Assembly: GCF_000340215.1 (NCBI RefSeq)
Contig: NW_006921538.1
Span: forward strand, 3,512,372-3,576,371
Direction: 5' to 3'
DNA from: Pseudocercospora fijiensis CIRAD86
Lineage: Eukaryota > Ascomycota > Dothideomycetes > Mycosphaerellales > Mycosphaerellaceae
Length of the DNA stretch: 64,000 bases
In this document: one piece after another, positions 53,723 through 62,799 of the stretch
How positions within the stretch are numbered: position 1 is the first letter of the stretch
How the letters are laid out: each line of letters starts with the position of its first letter
Translations under genes and position numbers: made by a program
Notes under the pieces: generated by a model
What the model saw: the letters and a program-made list of their open reading frames with translations, nothing else
Databases searched by the model: none
What the model was told of the DNA's origin: nothing

Positions 53723-53740
53723 TATATGCCCCGTGCTACC

Positions 53741-56700
53741 CCTGCAGTTGCTAATATACATAGTACCGAATACAGACACCTGTCGTTTCTTCATGTGCGT
53801 GCATCTGCTACAGCATATATAGCATCCCTTTGAAAACTGGACGGACAAGATCGTTTATACAGTGTCCCCTGCATAGCCAGGGTGTGCAGATAGCGCTACA
53901 CCTTAGATAGCATAGTAAATGGTCGCTTATAGGGTACGCTTTTAGGATAGTGTGTGTCCACTCTTCCGCCTCTTGTTCTACCGCCGTATTCGGCCTGTTT
54001 CTGAGTCGCTAGCAGTCCGATTAACTTTAAGGCTCGAAGCCTATTACAACCTAATCCGGCTCTTTTATATAATAGCTTCTTCTTAGTATTCTAATACCGC
54101 TATATTCGATGAAGACGACAGACACTAGTCCGATATAGACGACGATGCGGTATACGACGTAGGTGCGCTTAGAGTAGAGCCGGAAGAGGAAATTAATAGT
54201 ATTGAGTCGCAAGAGATAGTCGCTAGTTGTAAGCAGATTAGGCTAGTCTATAGTGCGGAATACGAGCCTAAAGGCGACGACAATAAGCCGCTTGTTGCTA
54301 GCGATATTATTAACGGTATAGTTGCTAAAGGCACTACGCTCGCGGATATTAGTAGCCTAGCGCAGGCTCCTAATTAGTCGAAGGTAATAGAAGGTGTAAA
54401 ATACGCACCTTTGTATAGCGTTAAGTGCTAACCGGAGGTGCGGTTGCTACTAAATAAGCGCTTCTTCGAGGGTATGGACTGTCGTAGCAAGGCCTTCGAG
54501 AGGCTAACTTCCGAAGACTGCTAGAATATGCTATAGAGGTATTTCCAGCAGTTATAGCCTGCAGAGGTATATAAGAAGTTAGCCTTCTATACAAACGAGT
54601 ATACGAGGGATCCGAAGTTCAAGAAGATAAACAATAGCGGCGTTATTGAGGTCGTTGTATTTAGTGCGAAGTGGACGAAGACGTACCCGTACGAGATGGC
54701 GATCTTCGTAGGAATTATTATCTATATGTCCGCTATCCAAATAGACGACAAATCCGACTTCTAGCGATCTGATGGTTATTGGCCTTCGTATACTATTACT
54801 AAGAACATATCCGAGAAGAGATTCAGGCAGTTGAAGGCGTGTCTGCAGTATAGCGAGCCCGTCGAGTCGAGCAAGGGCAATCCGCCGTAGTTATAGGTTC
54901 AGTAGTTAGCTAACAAGCTAAGGAGTCAAATCTCGAAGGTCTATATACCTAGTACTAACGTCAGCCTCGATAAAGTCCTCGTACGATTTACTAGACGCTC
55001 TTCATATATTATAATGATAAAGGGGAAGCCCTGTCCTGTCGGCTACTATGTATTAGCGCTTTGTTGTGCTAGATTCATCGTTTCTTGGTTATTCTCGAGC
55101 CTAACTAAGAAGTAGGGATTTGAGAAGGCAATACTACCTATTAGCTTCGAAGGACCGGTTCTTGTCTACGAAGAGCTCTTAGATGTCTAGGAAAAGCAAC
55201 GCAATCAGCGCAGCCGCCGCGCTGTTAAACCTAATAGCTAGAATAGTAGAAAGCGGCGTAGAAAGGCGACGAATATTAATGTAGGTAAAGCAGTCGATAC
55301 TTCGCCGAGCCTTTATAAGCACGCCAACCTTTACGCGAAGCCGCTAGCGGATACAACCGGACCAGTTATAGCTCAGTCTATAAACCTTAAATCTCAATTG
55401 TCGAGGCTTTATAGAGCGGTACTATCTCTACTATTATAACTGCCCTTCTAACGACGATTCTACTATGTTTACTTAGACAATCTATTTAATAATATACCCC
55501 TGTTTGCTATCCTGAGATGGTATAGCATTACTGCTACTAGTACGGTACGTACTAGCTTAAAGAGTTGGCTATAGGCAGGCGTGTCGTTCTCTACGCCTTT
55601 AGGGAAGACTATTAAGCTATACCGGAAGTCGACGCGGTTTCCCTTTAATACACTACTTTACAAGGCAATTTACAATGTCGCGGCGCCTCTATAGTAGGAT
55701 AGAAATCTCGTTCAAATGCTAACGACTAAACACTAGCCTATAGACCGAGTATCGAGAGAACGCCGCAAACCGAGGGATACTAACGCCTACATTCGCAACT
55801 ACGTACGTCTACACTAGACTAAAGGCAAAGAGGCAAAGAACATACCTAAATACGCGGCGTACTATAACGATTACATAGGCGGCGTAGACATATATAACTA
55901 GCTCAGGTACTATTATAGTACTTAGTATAAGGCCTTCAAGCCGTAGCACCCGCTATTCTATTTCCTCCTCGACGTAGCCGTAATCAATTCCTTCCTCCTT
56001 TGCCGCAATACAGCTATAGATAATAAGGTAAGAGATCCAACCCTTACTCGACAACGAGACTTCCGTATAAGACTTGCTTAGAACCTGGTTTAAGAAGGTA
56101 TAGCAGTGCTAGGTCCTATTCGAGATACTGAGTTTAAAGCGGCTCTCGAATTGAGGTCTACTTTGCTACGTAATAAGGGCCGCTTTGTAGGCGGCTATAC
56201 GTACGTTAATTATAATACAGGCTTACCGAAGCTACGGCGCTACTAGTTCAAAAAGGACGACAATCTACTAGACAACGTACCTCGTCTTGACTATAGCTAC
56301 AAACACGTAAAGAAACGGACGCTTATAACCTGCAAGAGGTGCTAGTTATGCCGCCTCACTCGTACGGCTTAGCGCCTCAATTAGTAGCCTCTTAAGAACG
56401 GTAGATCTCGAGCGCTTAACGCTACTAAGACCTGCCTTAATTGCGGACCTAAATACAACCTTTGCAAGCTCTGTTTCTACGACTAGCATAACATAAGAGA
56501 TATTAGAAGCCACCGCGAGGCTTAAAGGCCAATATTTGTAGACGATAGACCGTCTACTTCTACGAGTACTTTAGCTATTGCAACGCCGGTTTAAACGCCT
56601 TCTACTAAGCCTATAGCAACGACGATAGCAACCCCTTTAATGCCCTCACTTCCGTCGTCAATTCTACGAGATTAGCCTTTAACTAATTAAACTCGGAGAC

Positions 56701-57170
56701 ACTAACAACCTCTTCCTCGCTTTAAGAGCCTCCTTTACCCTTAACCTCTTTATGTACGGCCTACGCTTGTTGCTATTGCTGCAGGTTCAAATCCACCCTC
56801 AAGTCCTTTACCTACGTTTCTACCTTCTTAAGGCGCTTATTAAGGGCCCTATTCTAGTCGCTAGGAGTCGACAATCGCCACTTTAATAGACTTCGTAGCG
56901 GCACTAACTAGTATAGCTCTTCTACACTTAATTTAATGCCTTTCGAGCGGAGCCTTCTACGTTGTCTAGACTCTTCCGCAGAGCGGAAGCGGATAGGCTT
57001 CTTCTATAATAATATATTAGCTATAGTATTGGTCTATCTACTACAAAATCTACGTACCTGTCGACTTAGTGTGCTTAGCGGCATTATTCCTTTACTTGCT
57101 TAGGTTTAAGCGTAGAAAGTCAATCTCTGAGGTTACGACAGGCTCTAGTTGACCCTCGTTACTAACCCTG
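53741..57170 (+). mobile_element. RIP-mutated piggyBac-like element with flanks
   Basis: TpA-rich sequence from the end of element B to about 57170, where host-like GC-rich sequence returns. The piggyBac-type transposase occupies 54100-56610 on the plus strand. A GGGTGT motif occurs on both sides (AGGGTGTGC at 53879-53887, and ACACCCT at 57175-57181 in inverse orientation), which could be remnants of terminal inverted repeats, but I could not fix the ends or TTAA target sites. The stretch 56610-57170 holds no recognisable gene. Confidence 0.5.
54100..56610 (+). pseudogene. PiggyBac-type DDD transposase with RIP stop codons
   Basis: A single plus-strand frame (codon positions divisible by three) can be read for about 2.5 kb without a frameshift, broken only by stops, mostly TAG where Trp or Gln is expected. 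Blocks visible: YPYEMAIFVGIIIYMSAIQ, YWPSYTITKNISEKRFRQLK, then VYIPSTNVSLDKVLVRFTRR with the first catalytic Asp (codon 54969), KGKPCPVGYYVLALC, the second Asp in YYVYLDNLFNN (55476), and the third in YIGGVDIYN (55887). The C-terminus has a Cys-rich ribbon: ITCKRC, CRLTR, then CLNCGPKYNLCKLCFYD. All three catalytic Asp codons survive. An acidic N-terminus precedes (about 54120-54250). Intact relatives cut and paste at TTAA. The long spacing between the first two Asp codons (169) is larger than in insect piggyBac and typical of an inserted domain. Confidence 0.7.
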
Positions 57171-57497
57171 ATCGACACCCTAGCCGGAGCGAGGTCGGCT
57201 GCAGGTGTAGACCCAATCGGCGTTCGACACGCCACCAAAGTTTGCATGGAAAGTGGAACTATTAGTGGGACCTATTCGCCAAGAATCTCCGGTCTGACTT
57301 GCAAAGGGATGGCATGGCATGGCGATTATCACTCGTGACGATGCTGAACAGGTCTTGGCACGCATTTGCAATCATTCAGTACAGTACAGCACCACCATCA
57401 TCGCAACGATCCCCGCTTGCCCTGATTCCATTCCTCCAGCTCCTTCATCCCGCCCCGCCCCGCCCGCCCGCCCTCCACCAGCGCTGCCTGTGCCCTC
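57171..57497. other. Border from transposon block to host sequence
   Basis: Composition returns to host-like. Contains the 3' flank of the glycosyltransferase gene and a CCGCCCCGCCCGCCCGCCC tract near 57452-57470. No gene recognised. Confidence 0.45.
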
Positions 57498-58816
57498 TCA
57501 CGTCGACGGAACGAGAAGCGCCAGCGGCCCACGGGCGAAATCCGGACACACCTTCGCAGCGATGTCGCGCCACACGTGAAACTGCGCGCCCAGAAGCGGA
57601 TGAGCGTCGGCCTTCGACAGCCTGATGGTGTCTTCGGTGACCATCCACGGTTTGCCGACGGCCGAGAAATGCACGACCGCTGCACTTTCCTGGAGCAAGT
57701 ACAGCTCCTGGGAAAGAGGATGCTCGCTGGGGAAGCGGGGCTTTGCGCGGGGTGACCCTCCTGGTCCCGGCGTCGGTGCTGCTGCTGGCGCCGTCGCAGT
57801 CGTGAAGTTCACGTGCGAAGATGAGTTCGTCACGCTTCTGCCCGCGATATCACTGTCGACAAACGTGGGCATCTTGGGCCGTGCCATCGCGTTCACCTTC
57901 TCAATCGTCGTCATGTTGAGTTCCCGTGTGGCATGGTACCACCGCGGCACATTCCAGTCCTCCCAGTGACTGTTCAAAGTGACGTACTCGCCGCTCAGCA
58001 TCATCACGTGCTCGCCTGGAAGTCATGTCAGCATCTCGTTTGCGCCAGCCCGTCGAACAACGCCGACGCACCCAGCAAGTCATTGATCAGGTCCATGTCG
58101 AATTGGCCATACCCAATGCGACCCAGTGTCTGGTTCACATCATTCCACAGCCGATCCGAAAGGCTGATCATGAGGAAGGTGCTCGCCAGGAAGTCCTTTG
58201 CGATCCAGTATGCTCGGGGCGCGGCAAGATCAACCACGGGAAGTCCAGAGAAAAGGTGGTCGAGATTCTGCATGATGAGCTGGTCGGAATCGAAAGCCAG
58301 CACGCGCCTCAGCCCGGGCGCGAGACGATGCAATTTGAAGGCCAGCAGCTTCAGGAGGCAGTCAATGTAATACCCGTCGGCCCCCGACGGCAAAGGAGGC
58401 GGCTGCTCGATGTGAACCGTGACACCTCTTTCCTCGAAGGCAGAAATGTAAGCCTGGCTGACCTTCGACGCAGCGATAACATGAATCGGAATGTGACATC
58501 GTAGATCCTGCTGCAGCCGGTACACGTTGACCAAGACCGAGCAGGCATATTGATCGTTTGTGGCGTAAAAGCTATACGCGTATCCGCCGTCGGGGTTGAC
58601 GGAAGCTCCAGATTGTGCTTCCTGAGCCTGCGATTCTGCACTGACCGACTGTCCTGCAGCACTCTGCTGTTTCAGTGACGCACGGTGAGCTTTGACGCTG
58701 TCCTGGATGTGTTGTTGCTGGAGCCGCCACTGGTGTTGACGAATCGTGGTCCAAACAAAGAGCAGTGCGACCAGAATCAGGCTGGCCGCAGCAAGACTGC
58801 TAACTGGGCGCCTCAT
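57498..58816 (-). CDS. Type II membrane glycosyltransferase, GT8/GNT1-like
   Basis: Exons 58816-58072 and 58015-57498, intron 56 bp (GTGCGT to TTCCAG), 420 aa; the splice joins DLINDLLG to EHVMMLSGEYVTL. The N-terminus is a signal anchor (SLAAASLILVALLFVWTTI) followed by a Gln-rich stem, the usual Golgi topology. The catalytic domain begins with YAYSFYATNDQYACSVLVN and continues through PIHVIAASKV, LLKLLAFKLH, then RVLAFDSDQLIMQNLDHLF, whose DSD is the metal-binding DxD, and LAAPRAYW. Downstream come FDMDLINDL and VVHFSAVGKPW, where the His is a likely metal ligand as in glycogenin-type enzymes. It resembles fungal N-acetylglucosaminyltransferases (Gnt1) and other GT8 members; donor and acceptor cannot be told. 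An Ala/Pro/Gly loop (about residues 305-325) is a probable insertion. It lies isolated between two RIP-mutated blocks and shows no sign of RIP leakage. Confidence 0.82.
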
Positions 58817-59399
58817 CTAGCCAATGCGCGCATGTACGGAAGATCGTACGAGTGAGGCACACCTGTCAAGAGTTCTGGTCTATGAGACGCACCACTTGGC
58901 ATTCCAGCGATCCGCGTTATCGATGCAAGGGATGACCATGGCGCGCAACAAGTCCTATGTCCAAAGGAGAACCCCAGTCTCAGAACTTTCTCAGTCTCGG
59001 ATACATTGCTGCCCTCGCGGTCGCTGACTGCTGGAGTCCTTCAGGAGTAGGATCGTCTTGGTCGCATGGGCTGCTACAAACCTGGCCCAGTTTCTGCATG
59101 GTTCCTATACGAAATGCGAGAGTATACAATCGCATCAGGCGCGAGCGCGATCTTGATTTGTACAATTATTCTTCGCATTTGGCCACGAACACGGCCTGTA
59201 ATCTGCGTCCGAATACTGTCGAGACTCCTTCATCATGTCGACCAATATTACATATCACGTGATTGATTGAACGAACACTTGCCGTCGACTGCGCGATCAC
59301 AGGTACCGCAGCACCGTCATAGAGCTCCGGATCCTTCGACGATTCGGATCTACAGCTCAAAGGAGAAGCCAGCACATCAGCGACCATCGACCTCGAGCA
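58817..59399. other. Intergenic region, no gene recognised
   Basis: About 580 bp between the glycosyltransferase start and the amidase-like tail. Nothing recognised. Confidence 0.4.
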
Positions 59400-59771
59400 T
59401 CATCTCAGCCGAGCCGTAGTCTCTTTCGCTCCAAGAGCCTCCTCGAGTGCCTTTGCCGCAGCCACTGCCCTTTCTTCTCCGTACCTTCCACCTACGATCT
59501 GGACAGTAACAGGTTGATCGTTAATCAACTGTGGATCATCTATACATCCGTCAGCAAAGGCGTCCCACAGATGAATTCTTCCACTTACACTGATGCCAGT
59601 TGAATCGATCGGTCTCGTTTCTCGGCTTATTGCTGTATTCAAAAAGTCGCGCCATGTGCGGAGACTATGGATATTTCCGCGTAGCCACTGTTTTGCCGTA
59701 GACCCACCCACACCATACAAAATTGGTGGCAATCTAGGGACGGAACGAAAGCCTTTCTTACTACCAACCAC
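59400..59771 (-). pseudogene. C-terminal fragment of an amidase-like gene
   Basis: A minus-strand frame of 123 residues ends with DDPQLINDQPVTVQIVGG and RYGEERAVAAAKALEEALG, which resembles the C-terminus of fungal amidase-signature enzymes (the PVTVQIVGGRYGEE block). The preceding 70 residues (QWLRGNIHSLRTWRDF, STGISVSGRIHLWDAF) are plausible but less clear. The amidase catalytic core (Gly/Ser-rich signature) is absent: upstream of 59772 the sequence becomes RIP-mutated transposon, so the gene is cut off there. The rest of the gene is not seen elsewhere in the window. I infer a gene broken by an element insertion or rearrangement. An alternative is that the frame is a short unrelated gene. 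Confidence 0.5.
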
Positions 59772-61989
59772 TTAGGTCCTCTAGTAACGATTGGGGTTAA
59801 GAACAAGGCCAAACCGGAAGCAGTTAATAAGCCGTCGCTATACTAAGAGCCTCTAAGCGACCGTAGAAGCCTTCTTCTAAGAGGAAAGAAGCCCTCGCTC
59901 TATAGCAATCTACTAACAAACGAGCTACTAAGAAGAGCCGCCGAGAGCCGACCGTTAAGCTAAGTAAAGGACCTAATACGGATGACGAGTTACTTAGTAA
60001 GACTTAGCTAACCTAGCAAATTGGCGTAGACGACGAGGACTATATATCGGCTAAAGAGGAAGATAAAGCTATAGAATAAGAAGCAGAGGTCTTCGAGTAC
60101 GTATTGTAGTAGATAATAGCTAATCTAACTAACCTACGGTTGCCGCTTACGACTAAGTGCTTTCCTCGTAAGACTACCGGTAATAGCGAGGCTTACTACG
60201 AGGAATTCTACGATTAGTACGCTAATTAGCGTAATACTAGTACTAACGACGACGACTATAAGTTAGCTAGCTCGGAGATTATCGCCTTAGCGGACAAGAT
60301 CAAGACTAAGCACTATTTCCGTAGTACTAGTGTCCAGAAGGGCAATTTCTAACGTGCGTACAACATGCTAGCCTCTTAGTACTCTTAGGGTAAGAAGGGG
60401 TTGAGACTAGACTTTAAGTTGTCGATTAAGCGCCGGAAGACAGTAACAATTAAAGAGCCGCCTTGTACTACGAATAGAGCCTTACAAGGTCGTCGAAGCC
60501 GGACAACTAGAGCCCGTATAACAGCTATATAGCAACAACTAGACGCTCTGTATACGAGCTAGATAGAAGCCGCCGAGGGCCAATCTAATAGCTCGGAAGC
60601 TAAAGCTAATAACAATAATAGCGGTTTAACTAGCTCACTATCGGATTAGCGTTACGAGTTAGCAAAGCGATAGCCGTATAAGAACAGATACTGCCTTAAC
60701 AAGGGTAGACTTTGCTAGTTTAGCGGTCCGGATAGAGCGGAAGACTACTATAAAATCTACCCTAAGATTGCCTCTCGATAGGTGAAAGGCGTACGAGATA
60801 GTCGCTTGTCTATTACTAATCTAGGCTCCGCACTAGCATTAAAGATATAGAAGAACAGGGGCAGGCAACTAGCTAACCTATTTAAGACTCTACGGACAGT
60901 TGGAACGGCCGCTATTAGCGCTTTAACCCCTACAGTAATCCACAATTACTATAGCTAGCAAGGGGCTCTTCAAAAGCGCTCTCGGTTGTTTAGTCTACTA
61001 GCGGCTTCTATAGCAGCTTCTAGTCTAGCAGGTGGACTGCTATTAAGTCTAATTCTAGCCTCGGTCGCTTCCTATTAATCGTATATAGCGGATATAGAAT
61101 TGATAGGCTTCTTTAGCTAGTTGCGTAAAGAATTGAGTAGTAGCTAGACTAAGCGACATAGTAATATAGCTAATATTAAGCGTATATTCGCTAAAGAAGG
61201 CGACTTCTTACTTAAACAGCTAAGGAGGGTTAAACTAAGCCGTTAGACTGCCGCTAGACTTAAGGAAGACTAACACGCTCGATTTGTCGCTGCAGTTAGT
61301 CGATATATAGATAAGGAGATACGTAAGCAGCGGCTTAGTCGGATTAATAAGTCGTTAGATAGTCTATTCTATAGTTAGCTATAGAAGCGCTGTTTTAGGG
61401 TAGAAGCGAGGCTAAAGAAGGTAGGTAGATTTCCGGTCGTAGGTCGGCGGCTTAATAGCTGATATTTAGTCCAACTAATGTCGCTTCTTATTCTACTAAT
61501 ACTACGTATTTTTGTATAGTATAAATTAGAGGTATATTAGATAGATATAGTCTCGGCTCTCTATACTTGTAGTAATAAAAAACAATGCGTTATAGTATTG
61601 CGCTAGTATCTAGTTAGAGTAGTTAAAATTAGCTTCTCAAGTGTAGACCCGCTAAGCTTAACCGCCGAGTAAAGCCGAGTAGACGCCGAAATTTCGGTAT
61701 AGAGGAGGCGCTCGAAGTCGCGAATTTTCGAATATCTTATCGTAGCTGTATCTTTATTATAACTGTATCTTTTTTAAAACGAATAACGGCAGGTTGTTTA
61801 GCGGCATTAATAGTGTTGTTTCCTACCGAAGAGACAATATAGATATATTATAGTAGTATTATATTGTTGCCCTATCGGTTAGTGTGGATTCCGGCTTTCG
61901 AAGCTATACTCTCCGGGCCGCTACTCGATTGCGATACGAATGTAGCGACCTACTAATAGCACTACCTTTAGTAAACTCGAGATGTTATA
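59772..61989. mobile_element. RIP-mutated, unclassified transposon-derived block
   Basis: Composition changes at about 59772 to the same TpA-rich, TAG-rich pattern as the 47-57 kb block. On the plus strand one frame near 60670-60880 reads, with stops, RYCLNKGRLC, then DRAEDYYKIYPKIASR and VKGVRDSRLSITNLGSALAL. The Cys residues could be a decayed zinc knuckle of a Gag-like protein, but this is weak. No reverse transcriptase, integrase or transposase core was recognised. It ends where the Ty3/gypsy long terminal repeat appears to begin. Confidence 0.5.
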
Positions 61990-62482
61990 TGTAAGGGTTA
62001 GTAGCTAAGCAGTGAGAATGTGTACGAAACTTTGAACTAAACTGAAGGGAGTACTGAATCAATATAGCTGCTATCTATATAAGACGAACTGCGAAGAAAG
62101 GAAGAAGGGTGCCTTAGAGGGAGAGCCCCTTCCTTAGTATTCCGCCCTGCGGCCGTCTGGCGCGTCCGACGCGTGAGCGTAAGTACGTATGTCCTGCTTG
62201 TCCGCTGTCTCGTAGCGCCTTTGTCTCCCAGCCAACTAGCGCAGCGCGCGTGTGCGAACTCGTTTGACCGCTCTTGAGCAAACATGTTTCTCCCAGCTCT
62301 TCCCTGCCTTCCGGTTCCTTCCTACCACTCGGATCTGTCCCACGACTCTATATGTCTCGCTTGCTGTCGTCCGTATGTGCGTGCGCGTAGTTTGGTGCAG
62401 TCCCGTCGTTCGTGTGTTGATATGTGACGTGTTGTTCTGCTGCATGCGGCCTCCGCGGGAGTCCCTAAGATGTCACGTTATA
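61990..62482 (-). repeat. Probable Ty3/gypsy 3' long terminal repeat
   Basis: On the minus strand this segment starts TATAACGTGACATC (expected TGTAAC..., the second base changed as by RIP) and ends CTAACCCTTACA, about 493 bp, following the chromodomain region. It contains a TTATATAGATAG TATA-like box about 95 bp before its end. The partner LTR lies outside the window, so the borders are inferred. Confidence 0.45.
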
Positions 62483-62491
62483 CGGCTGAGT

Positions 62492-62599
62492 GGGCGACCT
62501 AGGCGTACTAGGCGTACTGGGCGTATTGGGCGTACTGGGCGTACTAGGCGTACTAGGCGTACTGGGCGTACTGGGCGACCTGGGCTGACTAGGCGACCT
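62492..62599. repeat. Twelve 9-bp tandem units in the retrotransposon 3' region
   Basis: Units of the form RGGCGTACT (AGGCGTACT or GGGCGTACT, with GACCT or TGACT variants at the ends), contiguous without spacers, between the chromodomain and the probable LTR. Confidence 0.9.
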
Positions 62600-62799
62600 G
62601 CTTCGCTAGGGGCCCCTGCTGCCAAGGCAACTCAAATCCGACATCACTTCATGGCATGGCGGCTGGCTTGTAGGACTTGTCGGTGCTTTCTGGGCAGCCA
62701 CTATGACAGTAGCCCCCCCCTCGTTCTGCGCGGAGTTCCTACGACGCTGAAGGAGGTCCGTATACAATGGGTGCTAGTGTTCTTGTCCTGGTTCGGGTC

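Larger units (their letters stand above)
50596..53740 (-). mobile_element. RIP-mutated Mutator-like (MULE) element B
   Basis: About 3.1 kb, directly following element A in the same orientation. Near its left end it shares ATAAAGCCAAAG with element A, and at its right end the perfect palindrome GAGTTGCTAGCAACTC (53707-53722). The same AGCGGGGC motif precedes the palindrome side in both (50430 and 53688 regions). Transposase on the minus strand, listed separately. Exact termini and target-site duplication were not found. Confidence 0.6.

Noticed and set aside
56780..56802. GGTTCAAATCC, resembling a tRNA B box
   Set aside because: It lies in RIP-mutated transposon sequence, has no A box at the right distance and no acceptor stem can be formed.
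62492..62599. Possible CRISPR-like array
   Set aside because: Units are 9 bp and contiguous without spacers; it is a minisatellite in a eukaryotic retrotransposon.
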